Source: an uncultured Lachnospiraceae bacterium (GTDB taxonomy: Bacteria; Bacillota; Clostridia; Lachnospirales; Lachnospiraceae). Taken from it: a stretch of 64,000 bases of DNA. The translations under genes and the position numbers were made by a program. The stretch covers positions 96,667 to 160,666 of the forward strand of contig CANOKL010000004.1 in assembly GCA_947566645.1 (NCBI GenBank), written 5' to 3'. Positions 1 through 8,014 of the stretch are shown one piece after another; within the stretch, counting starts at the first letter, position 1, and each line of letters starts with the position of its first letter. Under the pieces are notes generated by a model. The model did not search any database and was not told the origin of the DNA. It was given only the letters and a program-made list of their open reading frames with translations.

Positions 1-9
1 AGGAAGACT

Positions 10-1614
10 ATGTATTTGCCGGATAAGTTCGCAGATAAGATGCAGCGGCTCTTAGGAAATGAATATGATAACTACCTGTCCTGCTTTGACGAGCCAAGAT
101 ATTACGGCCTCCGCGTCAACACAGGAAAGATCTCTGTAGAAAAGTTCCGGCAGATATGCCCCTTTGAGATTACGCCGGTTCCATGGATCTCCAATGGCTT
201 TTACTACGACGGGGATCAGACAGCCCCCTCAAAACACCCCTATTATGCGGCAGGGTTATATTATCTCCAGGAGCCCAGCGCCATGACCCCGGCAGACCGG
301 CTTCCCATCGAACCGGGAGACCGGGTACTGGACCTGTGTGCGGCGCCGGGAGGAAAAGCCACAGAGCTCGGGGCGAAGCTTGGCGGCACAGGCCTGCTTG
401 CGGCAAATGACATCAGTAATTCCAGGGCCAGGGGACTGTTAAAGAATATTGAAGTATTCGGCATTGGAAATGTACTGGTGCTGAGTGAAGAGCCGGGAAA
501 GCTTACAGATTACTTCCCGGAATATTTTGATAAAATACTCATTGATGCGCCCTGCTCCGGCGAAGGGATGTTCCGCAAGGAACGGAAGATGATCCGGGCG
601 TGGGAGGAGCACGGGCCGGAGTATTTCCGGAATATACAGAAAAGCATTATATTACAGGCAGCACAGATGCTCCGCCCGGGCGGTCAGATGCTGTATTCCA
701 CCTGTACCTTTGATCCCATGGAGAATGAGGGGATCATCCGGCATCTCATCCATAAGTGTCCGGAATTTGAGATAGAAGAGATGAAGGGCTATGAGGGCTT
801 TGCAGACGGCATTCCAGAAGTCGTGGATGAGACGGGGAATGGGGAAGCTTTTAAGGAGGGAACTCTCAATGAAAGAACTCTCAATGAGGGAACTTTTAAA
901 GAGGAAGCTCTTAAGGAGGGGACTTTTAAAGAGGATACTCTTAAGGAGGGAACTTTTAAGGAGGAAGCTCTCAGAAAAACGGTCCGGATTTTCCCCCACC
1001 GGATGAAGGGAGAGGGGCATTTTCTCGCTCTTTTACGGAAAGGGAATATTAGAGAAGCTTCCGCGGAATGGAAAGAAAAACCCGAACGGGAAGAAAAAAT
1101 AAACCGGGAAAGAAAAACAGAATGGGAAGGAAAAGCGGAACAAGAAAGAAAAACAGGACGGGAATACGGCGGTTTCAGGGAGAGGAATGCAGCCCTTCCC
1201 GAGGAATTCCTGCGTTTTCTTTCTGATGTGGAAAAGGATCTCGAACCGAAGCGCATGGCCCTTTTTGGAGAAAGGATTTACTACATGCCAGAAGGACTTC
1301 CTGACATGAGAGGGATCCGTTTTTTAAGGACAGGTCTTCTGCTGGGAGAGCTCAAGAAAAACCGTTTTGAGCCAAGCCAGGCATTTGCCATGTCTCTGAA
1401 AAAGGAAGAATACCGCAAAGTGTTTGATTTTCCCGTGCAGGATGGCCGGGTAATGCGGTATCTTAAGGGTGAGACTCTGGATGTATCTGACCTGGCAGAT
1501 CCAAAGGAAAAGGGATGGTATCTTGTCTGTGTGGACAGTTTCCCGCTGGGGTGGGGGAAGCTTGGCAGCGGTATGCTGAAGAACAAGTATCTTCCCGGAT
1601 GGAGGCTTGTATGA
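10..1614 (+). CDS. RsmF/RsmB-type rRNA cytosine-C5 methyltransferase
   Basis: Predicted SAM-dependent RNA m5C methyltransferase of the NOL1/NOP2/Sun family. The SAM-binding motif CAAPGGK is at residues 110-116. The two family cysteines are visible in PCSGEG (Cys182) and TCTF (Cys232). The C-terminal part (about 395-534) has the PUA-like appearance of RsmF-type proteins. A long charged linker lies between the two parts and is made of pentapeptide repeats (279-323) and hexapeptide repeats (353-388), which is unusual for the family. The start has an AGGAAG site directly upstream. The stop overlaps the next start as ATGA, so the two RNA-modification genes are probably translated together. The exact rRNA target cannot be told from sequence. 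Confidence 0.9.
   Translation: MYLPDKFADKMQRLLGNEYDNYLSCFDEPRYYGLRVNTGKISVEKFRQICPFEITPVPWISNGFYYDGDQTAPSKHPYYAAGLYYLQEPSAMTPADRLPIEPGDRVLDLCAAPGGKATELGAKLGGTGLLAANDISNSRARGLLKNIEVFGIGNVLVLSEEPGKLTDYFPEYFDKILIDAPCSGEGMFRKERKMIRAWEEHGPEYFRNIQKSIILQAAQMLRPGGQMLYSTCTFDPMENEGIIRHLIHKCPEFEIEEMKGYEGFADGIPEVVDETGNGEAFKEGTLNERTLNEGTFKEEALKEGTFKEDTLKEGTFKEEALRKTVRIFPHRMKGEGHFLALLRKGNIREASAEWKEKPEREEKINRERKTEWEGKAEQERKTGREYGGFRERNAALPEEFLRFLSDVEKDLEPKRMALFGERIYYMPEGLPDMRGIRFLRTGLLLGELKKNRFEPSQAFAMSLKKEEYRKVFDFPVQDGRVMRYLKGETLDVSDLADPKEKGWYLVCVDSFPLGWGKLGSGMLKNKYLPGWRLV
844..978 (+). repeat. 15-bp tandem repeat, nine units, in methyltransferase gene
   Basis: Nine head-to-tail 15-bp units of the type GGAACTTTTAAAGAG or GAAGCTCTTAAGGAG run in frame. 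They encode pentapeptides such as EGTFK and EEALK. Several units contain AAGGAGG, a full Shine-Dalgarno-like string inside the coding frame. Units differ at a few positions, so they may expand or contract. Confidence 0.9.
1066..1173 (+). repeat. 18-bp degenerate repeat encoding charged hexapeptides
   Basis: About six 18-bp units encode hexapeptides such as EWKEKP, EREEKI, EWEGKA and EQERKT. They form a second low-complexity linker in the methyltransferase, independent of the 15-bp repeat upstream. The units are more diverged than the 15-bp ones. Confidence 0.65.
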
Positions 1615-2321
1615 TCAGACTGGACAAATACCTTGCTGACATGGGAATCGGAACCCGTCAGGAAGTGAAAAAATATATCCGCCAGGGCAGGGTGTCTGCA
1701 GGCGGAGCTGCCTTGAAAAAACCGGAGCTTAAGATAGATGAGACAAAGGAGTGTATTGCTTTTGACGGACAAGAGATCAGGTATGCAGCATATGAGTATT
1801 ATATGATGAATAAGCCCGCGGGGGTTATATCCGCCACGAGGGACGGACGGGATCGGACAGTGCTTGACCTGATTGAGAGCCGGAAGCGAAAAGATCTGTT
1901 CCCGGCAGGACGTCTTGACAAGGATACAGAAGGCCTTCTTCTCATTACCAATGACGGAGCCCTTGCCCACAGACTGCTTTCTCCGGAAAAGCATGTGGAC
2001 AAGGTGTATTATGCCAGGGTAAGGGGAATCGTCACAGATGAGGACGTACGGATTTTTCGTGAGGGCGTGGATATAGGAGCCGGGGAAGAGGAGGAGCGGA
2101 CGCGTCCGGCAAAGCTTGAAATCATAGAGAGCGGACCTGTTTCTACGGTGAGGCTTACCATTCAGGAGGGAAAGTTCCACCAGGTAAAGAGGATGTTTGC
2201 CTGCACAGGAAAAGAGGTCGTGTATCTGAAAAGAGAGCGCATGGGAAGTCTTGTACTGGATGCGTCTCTTAATCCCGGTGAATACCGGAGGCTTACAGAG
2301 GAGGAGATCAGAGGATTATGA
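1611..2321 (+). CDS. RsuA/RluB-family pseudouridine synthase
   Basis: Makes pseudouridine in ribosomal RNA. An S4 RNA-binding domain covers residues 1-60. The catalytic loop GRLDKDTEG has the Asp at residue 103. KPAG near 68-71 and the C-terminal region with FHQVKRM are also typical of the family. The start at 1611 was chosen because the S4 domain begins exactly there and it overlaps the previous stop as ATGA; a longer in-frame reading from 1515 adds only non-family sequence. Length is 236 residues, normal for RsuA/RluB. Whether it modifies 16S or 23S rRNA is not decidable here. Confidence 0.92.
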   Translation: MIRLDKYLADMGIGTRQEVKKYIRQGRVSAGGAALKKPELKIDETKECIAFDGQEIRYAAYEYYMMNKPAGVISATRDGRDRTVLDLIESRKRKDLFPAGRLDKDTEGLLLITNDGALAHRLLSPEKHVDKVYYARVRGIVTDEDVRIFREGVDIGAGEEEERTRPAKLEIIESGPVSTVRLTIQEGKFHQVKRMFACTGKEVVYLKRERMGSLVLDASLNPGEYRRLTEEEIRGL

Positions 2322-3010
2322 TAAAAATGCTGGAAGATATTGATGCAGTGCTCTTTGATATGGACGGTACACTGGTGGATTCCATGTGGGTCTGGGTTGC
2401 AGTGGATGAGGAGTATCTGGAAAGATACAATCTGACAGAGCCTGCAACCTTTCACGAGGACATGGAAGGAATGAGCTACCGGGAGGTGGCAGAGTATTAT
2501 CACAGAGTATTCCCCACGCTCCCTATGACAGTTGATGAGATTATGGACGAATGGCATGAGATGGCATATGAGAAATATATGCATGAGGTGCCCTTGAAAA
2601 AAGGGGTGAAGGAATTCATTGAGATGGTGCGCAAAGAGGGAGTGAAGACCGGAATCGCAACAAGTAATTCAAGGAAACTGGCGATAGAGACACTGGAAGC
2701 ACTGGGAATCAGCCACCTCTTTGATGCAGTGAAGACCTCAGAGGAGGCCGGAGCAGGCAAGCCCGCGCCGGATGTGTATCTGCTTGCAGCAGAGAAGCTT
2801 AAGGCAGAGCCGTCCCGCTGCCTTGTATTCGAAGATGTCCCGGCAGGAATTATGGCCGGGAAGAATGCAGGAATGAAGGTATGCGCCGTAAAGGATGATT
2901 TTTCCGAGCCGATGGCAGAAAAGAAGCGGGCACTGGCAGATTATTACATAGAGGATTATGATGACATTAAAAACGGCACCTATGAGGTGACACTTCAGGA
3001 GGATGCATAA
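2318..3010 (+). CDS. HAD-superfamily hydrolase, beta-phosphoglucomutase-like
   Basis: HAD phosphatase or phosphomutase. Motif I is DMDGT with the nucleophile and acid Asp at residues 14 and 16. Motif II lies in ATSNS, and later motifs in KPAPD and FEDVPAG. The helical cap between motifs I and II matches subfamily IA. It overlaps the pseudouridine synthase stop by four bases and runs 8 bases into the next reading frame, but the next gene probably starts later. Substrate unknown; family members act on sugar phosphates or nucleotides. Confidence 0.88.
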   Translation: MIKMLEDIDAVLFDMDGTLVDSMWVWVAVDEEYLERYNLTEPATFHEDMEGMSYREVAEYYHRVFPTLPMTVDEIMDEWHEMAYEKYMHEVPLKKGVKEFIEMVRKEGVKTGIATSNSRKLAIETLEALGISHLFDAVKTSEEAGAGKPAPDVYLLAAEKLKAEPSRCLVFEDVPAGIMAGKNAGMKVCAVKDDFSEPMAEKKRALADYYIEDYDDIKNGTYEVTLQEDA

Positions 3011-3020
3011 GGGGATTGTA

Positions 3021-4931
3021 ATGGAAGAAGGGTTTTTACCGGTTTGCAGACAGGATATGGAAGAACGCGGATGGGATACGGTGGACTTTGTCTATGTGTC
3101 AGGGGATGCCTATGTAGACCATCCGTCCTTCGGACCGGCAATTATAACACGGGTTCTTGAGGCACACGGCTACCGGGTTGGGATCATTGCACAGCCGGAC
3201 TGGAAGGATGAAAAGAGTATTACAGAATACGGGGAGCCCCGCCTTGGATTTTTAGTATCTGCGGGAAATATGGATTCCATGGTAAATCACTATTCCGTAT
3301 CAAAGAAAAGGCGGCGCACAGATGCCTTTTCGCCCGGCGGCGTCATGGGAAAGCGTCCGGATTATGCGGCTTGTGTATATGGAAACCTGATCCGGAGAGT
3401 TTATAAGCATACGCCGGTGATTCTGGGGGGAATCGAGGCGAGCTTAAGAAGGCTTGCCCATTATGATTACTGGTCGGACAGGCTGAAACGGTCAGTTCTT
3501 CTGGACTCTGGTGCTGATCTTATTTCCTACGGGATGGGGGAGCGTTCGATTATTGAGATTGCAGAGGCGCTGGACAGCGGGATCCAGGTGAAGGATCTGA
3601 CCTTTATTCCGGGAACGGTGTATAAGACGAAGAGTACTGACAGCGTATATGACGCGATACGGCTCCCGTCCTATGAGGAGCTTAAGGAGGACAGGCTTAG
3701 CTACGCAAGGAGCTTTTATATACAGTATAGTAATACGGATCCCTATTCCGGAAAGACGCTGGTCGAGCCCTATGGCGAACATCTCTTTGTAGTACAGAAT
3801 CCGCCCCAGCGGCAGCTCACAGAGACAGAGATGGATGAAATCTACGGGTATCCGTATATGAGGACCTTCCACCCGTCCTACCAGAAGGAGGGAGGCATCC
3901 CGGCAGTCAGTGAGGTGCGTTTCAGTCTCATTAGCAGCCGTGGGTGCTTTGGAGGCTGTTCCTTCTGCGCCCTTACCTTTCACCAGGGAAGAATTGTACA
4001 GACGAGAAGTCATGCTTCCCTGCTTGCCGAGGCGGAAAAAATGACCCGGGAAAAAGATTTTAAGGGATATATTCATGATGTAGGCGGTCCGACTGCTGAT
4101 TTCAGACATCCGTCCTGTGAAGAACAGCTAAAGCGGGGCGTATGTAAGAACAGACAGTGCCTCTTTCCGAAACCGTGCAGGAACCTGGATGCAGATCATC
4201 AGGATTATATAGAGTTGCTCAGGAAGCTTAAGAACCTGCCTGGAGTGAAGAAAGTATTTATCCGTTCCGGCATCCGGTTTGACTATGTACTTGCGGATTC
4301 CGATGACGCATTCCTCAGGGAACTGTGTGAACACCATGTAAGCGGCCAGCTGAAGGTTGCGCCAGAGCATGTATCAGACCAGGTTTTAAGGAAGATGGGA
4401 AAGCCGGAAAGCGGAGTATATAAAAAATTTGTAAAAAAATATATGGAAATGAATCAGAAGCTCCAGAAGGATCAGTATCTTGTTCCTTACCTGATGTCCT
4501 CGCACCCGGGCTCTTCACTGAAAGAGGCTGTTGAACTCGCAGAATATGTACGGGATCTGGGGTATATGCCGGAGCAGGTGCAGGATTTTTATCCGACGCC
4601 TTCTACTTTGTCCACCTGTATGTATTACACCGGGGTGGACCCCAGGGATATGACGCCGGTCTATGTACCAAAAAGTCCTCATGAAAAGGCGATGCAGCGG
4701 GCACTCATACAGTACAGGGATCCGAAAAATTATGATCTGGTACTGGAGGCTCTGAAAAAAAGCGGACGTATGGACCTTGTCGGTTACAGCCGGCACTGCC
4801 TGATACGTCCTAAGCAGAAGAAAGCGCCAGAAGAGGGAAGGGCGCAAGGAAGCAGCAGGGATCCGAAGAAAACAGGAAAGAAGAAAAAGATCATTCGAAA
4901 TATACATTCAAAAAAAGACAGGAGGCATTAA
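3021..4931 (+). CDS. YgiQ-family radical SAM protein
   Basis: Radical SAM enzyme of the YgiQ family, about 636 residues. The [4Fe-4S] cluster motif is CFGGCSFC (Cys 309, 313 and 316). An extra Cys group around CKNRQCLFPKPC follows. The N-terminus has the family signature GDAYVDHPSFG and the middle has SAGNMDSMVNHY. I chose the ATG at 3021, which has AAGGGG six bases upstream and begins where the family begins. An ATG at 3003 sits on top of the only other purine stretch. The reaction is unknown. The C-terminal 50 residues are Lys/Arg-rich and probably disordered. Confidence 0.9.
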   Translation: MEEGFLPVCRQDMEERGWDTVDFVYVSGDAYVDHPSFGPAIITRVLEAHGYRVGIIAQPDWKDEKSITEYGEPRLGFLVSAGNMDSMVNHYSVSKKRRRTDAFSPGGVMGKRPDYAACVYGNLIRRVYKHTPVILGGIEASLRRLAHYDYWSDRLKRSVLLDSGADLISYGMGERSIIEIAEALDSGIQVKDLTFIPGTVYKTKSTDSVYDAIRLPSYEELKEDRLSYARSFYIQYSNTDPYSGKTLVEPYGEHLFVVQNPPQRQLTETEMDEIYGYPYMRTFHPSYQKEGGIPAVSEVRFSLISSRGCFGGCSFCALTFHQGRIVQTRSHASLLAEAEKMTREKDFKGYIHDVGGPTADFRHPSCEEQLKRGVCKNRQCLFPKPCRNLDADHQDYIELLRKLKNLPGVKKVFIRSGIRFDYVLADSDDAFLRELCEHHVSGQLKVAPEHVSDQVLRKMGKPESGVYKKFVKKYMEMNQKLQKDQYLVPYLMSSHPGSSLKEAVELAEYVRDLGYMPEQVQDFYPTPSTLSTCMYYTGVDPRDMTPVYVPKSPHEKAMQRALIQYRDPKNYDLVLEALKKSGRMDLVGYSRHCLIRPKQKKAPEEGRAQGSSRDPKKTGKKKKIIRNIHSKKDRRH

Positions 4932-4934
4932 AGT

Positions 4935-5708
4935 ATGAAAATCGCAGTAATAACAGGAGCATCTTCTGGAATCGGAAGAGAATTTTCGAGGCAGATTCCC
5001 AGACTGTACAAAAGCCTGGACGAGATATGGATTCTCGCCAGGAGGACGGAACGGCTGAAGAAGCTTGAAAAGGAGCTTAAGGTTCCTGTCCGGATCTTTG
5101 ACAGCGATCTTACCAGAGATTATATCTATGACAGGCTGGAGAAAGAGCTGGCGAGAATGCAGCCTGATATCCGCATGCTTGTAAATGCAGCCGGATACGG
5201 CAGGATCGGCAGTTTTTCAGAAGCAGACACAGATGCCCAGCTTGGCATGCTGGATCTGAACATCCGTGCCCTTACAAGGATGACGAAGCTCTGTCTCCCC
5301 TATCTCTCCAGGGGAAGCCGTGTTGTCCAGGTGTCGTCTGCAGCGGCATTTGCTCCCCAGCCGGGATTTTCCGTGTATGCAGCAACCAAGTCTTATGTAT
5401 ACAGCTTCACCATGGGGCTCGCAGAAGAACTGAGCACCAGGGGAATCTTTGTGACTGCCGTATGCCCAGGACCTGTAGACACCGAATTTTTTGAACGTGC
5501 AGGAGGAGAGGCCGGAAGCATGAAGGACTCCTGGAAAGTAACGCCGGAGGCAGTGGTAAGGCAGGCTCTGTTAGATGCTGTGTCCGGCAGGAGAGTCTCT
5601 GTCTACAGCCTGCCCATGAAGGCGGCAAGAGTGCTTGCGAAACTTCTGCCTGACTGTCTTACCGTGAGGCTTATGAGGAAGATAAATGGCGGCTGCGCGG
5701 CTTCTTAG
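4935..5708 (+). CDS. Short-chain dehydrogenase/reductase
   Basis: NAD(P)-dependent oxidoreductase of the classical SDR family. The Rossmann nucleotide-binding motif TGASSGIG is at residues 7-14, NAAG at 84-87, the catalytic Ser near 134-135, and YxxxK at Tyr148/Lys152. PGPVDTEF follows at the expected place. Three bases separate it from the previous stop, so it is probably the last gene of the first operon. A long hairpin starts at its stop codon. Substrate cannot be inferred. Confidence 0.9.
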   Translation: MKIAVITGASSGIGREFSRQIPRLYKSLDEIWILARRTERLKKLEKELKVPVRIFDSDLTRDYIYDRLEKELARMQPDIRMLVNAAGYGRIGSFSEADTDAQLGMLDLNIRALTRMTKLCLPYLSRGSRVVQVSSAAAFAPQPGFSVYAATKSYVYSFTMGLAEELSTRGIFVTAVCPGPVDTEFFERAGGEAGSMKDSWKVTPEAVVRQALLDAVSGRRVSVYSLPMKAARVLAKLLPDCLTVRLMRKINGGCAAS

Positions 5709-5752
5709 TACAGCGTTGCATAATTCACTGTTAATTACGCAATGCTGTACTA
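5706..5752. repeat. 20-bp-arm inverted repeat after SDR gene
   Basis: The arms at 5706-5725 and 5733-5752 pair over 20 bases with one wobble and one mismatch around a 7-base loop. No T-run follows, so it is not a classical intrinsic terminator. It could be an mRNA 3' end stabiliser or a short dispersed palindrome. A single arm with 16/17 identity (TACAGCATTACGTAATT) recurs at 49385-49401. Confidence 0.75.
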
Positions 5753-5761
5753 GCTGCAGTC

Positions 5762-5813
5762 ATTACGTGGAGATGATGAAGAGATGGATTACGTGGAGAT
5801 GATGAAGAGATGA
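5762..5813 (+). repeat. 26-bp direct duplication overlapping a start codon
   Basis: Two adjacent 26-bp copies (5762-5787, 5788-5813) differ at one base. Each ends in GAAGAGATG. The second copy supplies the ATG at 5810 of the next gene. The ATG of the first copy opens a nine-codon frame, MDYVEMMKR, that stops in an ATGA overlap with 5810. The duplication therefore copied the ribosome-loading region. Confidence 0.85.
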
Positions 5814-6385
5814 TCAAGATGGAAAAAGGAAAGCCGGGATATCTGAAGGCGAGGAAATTCCGGTATCTGTTATGGGCAATTCTGGAATTTGGAATTGTAG
5901 CGGCACTTCTGATTCTGGGATATGTACAGACCGGGTCAAAGTTCAATGTTCTGACCGTGGTTGCAATCGTCGGATGCCTTCCGGCATCCAAGATGCTTGT
6001 GGAGTATATTACAATGGCTCCCCATAAAGGAATCTCCCGGGAGCATTATGAAGAGATTGAAGAAAAAGCACCTCTTCTTGTAAAGGCATATGACATGATT
6101 ATTACCAGCACAGAAAAGGTTATGCCGGTATCGGCAATTGTAATCTGCGGACATACTGTGTGCGGTTATACCCAGAGCAGCCGTACAGATGAGGCAAAAT
6201 GTGCCCTCAGTATCAAGGAGATGCTTAAGGATCACCATTATGATAAGATGACCGTAAAGATCTTCCGGGATTACCGCGCATTTCTTTTGAGGGCAGAGGG
6301 TATGAACAATATTGCTGCTGTAGAAAAAAAGAGCGGGAAGATGGAGAAAGCAATTAGGAAGCTGATCCTTACAATATCTATGTAG
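5810..6385 (+). CDS. Conserved two-helix membrane protein, unknown function
   Basis: A 191-residue protein I cannot place in a named family. Two hydrophobic segments near residues 18-40 and 46-64 are probable transmembrane helices, joined by a short loop. The C-terminal 125 residues look soluble and mixed alpha/beta. Start options are the ATG at 5810, inside the second copy of the 26-bp repeat, and the ATG at 5819; I keep 5810. The gene is followed by rluA-type and recU genes on the same strand, with a 4-base gap to the former. Confidence 0.75.
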   Translation: MIKMEKGKPGYLKARKFRYLLWAILEFGIVAALLILGYVQTGSKFNVLTVVAIVGCLPASKMLVEYITMAPHKGISREHYEEIEEKAPLLVKAYDMIITSTEKVMPVSAIVICGHTVCGYTQSSRTDEAKCALSIKEMLKDHHYDKMTVKIFRDYRAFLLRAEGMNNIAAVEKKSGKMEKAIRKLILTISM

Positions 6386-6389
6386 ACCT

Positions 6390-7433
6390 ATGAGAGAAAT
6401 CGTGATAAAGGAAAACGAAGCGGGGCAGCGCTTTGACAAATACCTGAAAAAATACCTGCCCGAAGCCCCCGGAAGCTTTATCTATAAGATGCTCCGGAAA
6501 AAGAATATCGTACTAAACGAGAGGAAGGCATCCGGCAGTGAGAAGCTGTCTGCAGGAGACCATGTAAAGCTTTTTCTCGGGGAGGAGACCATTGACCGGT
6601 TCAGCGCGAAGCCGCCCGTGAAAGCAGAGGGGAAGCCCTCAAAAGTCAGGCTTGCAGTAATCTATGAGGACCATGATATACTGGTATTAAATAAGCCGGC
6701 GGGAATGCTTTCGCAAAAAGCCGGCAGGGAAGACTTCTCTGTGGTGGAGGCAGTCACAGAGCATCTTCTTTTCAATGGTTCACTGACCAGGGAGGAGCTT
6801 CGCACCTTCCGGCCAGGAGTATGCAACCGTCTGGACCGCAATACAAGCGGCATAATCGTGGCGGGGAAGAGCCTTTCTGGACTTCAGGTGATGTCAGAGC
6901 TTTTCCGGACCCGGGAGCTTAAGAAGTATTATCTGTGTCTGGTAAAGGGAGCTGTAACGGAAAAAAAGCATATCCGGGGATATCTGAGGAAGGATGAGCG
7001 GACAAACCGTGTGGAGATCCTGACAGACTCATTTGGCGGGAAGGAAAAGGCTCCGGCACCAGGGCCCGGCTTTGTCCCTGTTGAGACAGAGTATGAACCA
7101 GTAGCATACTGCCAGAAGCTTTCCCTTCTGAAGGTGCATCTGATCACCGGGCGTACCCATCAGATCCGGGCGCAGCTTGCCTGGGAAGACCATCCGGTAC
7201 TGGGAGATTACAAGTACGGATGCGCTGCCTTTAACGACAGCTATAAGAAGAAATACGGAGTTACCGCACAGCTCCTTCACGCATACTGCCTCAGTCTTCC
7301 AGACATTGACGGAAAGCTTGCGGGGCTTTCGGGGAGGGAGTTTTTCGCGGAGGTTCCGAAGGTATTTTATAGAATCATTGAGGATGTAAGATGGCAACAT
7401 GGAACTCAAGAGGCCTTAGAGGTTCGACATTAG
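6390..7433 (+). CDS. RluA-family pseudouridine synthase
   Basis: Large-subunit-type pseudouridine synthase. The N-terminal S4 domain (about 1-65) has GQRFDKYL and is followed by the catalytic domain with LNKPAGMLSQK. The catalytic Asp is in NRLDRNTSG (Asp149) and GRTHQIRAQL lies near the C-terminal third. Length 347 is slightly longer than typical, from a divergent tail. Its 3' end overlaps recU by 43 bases, which suggests shared translation. The modified position on 23S rRNA is not predictable. Confidence 0.92.
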   Translation: MREIVIKENEAGQRFDKYLKKYLPEAPGSFIYKMLRKKNIVLNERKASGSEKLSAGDHVKLFLGEETIDRFSAKPPVKAEGKPSKVRLAVIYEDHDILVLNKPAGMLSQKAGREDFSVVEAVTEHLLFNGSLTREELRTFRPGVCNRLDRNTSGIIVAGKSLSGLQVMSELFRTRELKKYYLCLVKGAVTEKKHIRGYLRKDERTNRVEILTDSFGGKEKAPAPGPGFVPVETEYEPVAYCQKLSLLKVHLITGRTHQIRAQLAWEDHPVLGDYKYGCAAFNDSYKKKYGVTAQLLHAYCLSLPDIDGKLAGLSGREFFAEVPKVFYRIIEDVRWQHGTQEALEVRH

Positions 7434-7930
7434 AAGAGATGGTCAACCGGACCAATGACTATTACCTGGAGAGGGGGCTGGCGCTTATTCAGAAGATACC
7501 GACTCCCATCACTCCGGTGAAGATGGATAAGGAGCACAGGCAGATTACACTGGCATATTTTGAAAAGCGCAGTACCGTGGATTATATTGGGGCGGTCCAG
7601 GGGATTCCGGTCTGCTTTGATGCAAAGGAATGTGTAGCAGATACTTTTCCGCTTCAGAATGTCCACGAACACCAGGTGCGGTTTATGCGGGATTTTGAAC
7701 AGCAGGAAGGTGTGGCCTTTCTGATTATCTATTATTCGGAGCGGAATGAGCTTTATTATATGCGGTTTCAGGAGCTGTTAAGATTCTGGGAACGCGCAGA
7801 GACGGGAGGACGCAAGAGTATCCGCTATGAAGAGCTGGATGCACGGTTTTTTATGAAGGTGGAGCATGGCTATCAGGTTCCTTACCTTGATGCAATCAAC
7901 CTGGATCTTGAGATAAGGGAAAATAACTGA
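7391..7930 (+). CDS. recU: Holliday junction resolvase RecU
   Basis: Firmicute-type resolvase that cuts four-way DNA junctions during recombination and chromosome segregation. The catalytic core STVDYIGAVQGIPVCFDAKE contains the metal-binding Asp64, Asp77 and Lys79, with an acidic residue next to it. The HEHQ segment and FLIIYY strand are also family features. It lies inside the rluA-like gene by 43 bases and has GAGGATG upstream of its ATG. Unlike in Bacillus, no penicillin-binding protein gene follows; the histidine operon promoter begins right after the stop. Confidence 0.92.
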   Translation: MATWNSRGLRGSTLEEMVNRTNDYYLERGLALIQKIPTPITPVKMDKEHRQITLAYFEKRSTVDYIGAVQGIPVCFDAKECVADTFPLQNVHEHQVRFMRDFEQQEGVAFLIIYYSERNELYYMRFQELLRFWERAETGGRKSIRYEELDARFFMKVEHGYQVPYLDAINLDLEIRENN

Positions 7931-7959
7931 TTGACAAAATGCTGGTTTATACGTATAAT
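7931..7959 (+). promoter_or_regulatory. Sigma-A type promoter of the histidine operon
   Basis: TTGACA (7931-7936), a 17-base spacer and TATAAT (7954-7959), both perfect consensus. The transcript would begin about 45 bases before hisZ. The short leader leaves no room for a histidine T-box. Confidence 0.85.
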
Positions 7960-8014
7960 TCAATGAGGCTTTTATGTGGTAGCATGATAAAGTTTCTGGA
8001 CAATGGGAGGAATT

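Noticed and set aside
844..978. CRISPR-like array
   Set aside because: The 15-bp units are contiguous without spacers and stay in frame inside a coding gene.
1281..2180. Long reading frame (299 codons) on the - strand opposite the methyltransferase and pseudouridine synthase genes
   Set aside because: No ribosome site, composition is a mirror of the + strand genes, and both + strand genes have clear family motifs.
3492..4109. 205-codon - strand frame opposite the YgiQ gene
   Set aside because: Lies fully inside the radical SAM gene, with no family features and no ribosome site.
8003..8014. Earlier start codon for hisZ
   Set aside because: The ATG at 8003 lies within the ribosome-binding sequence for the ATG at 8015.
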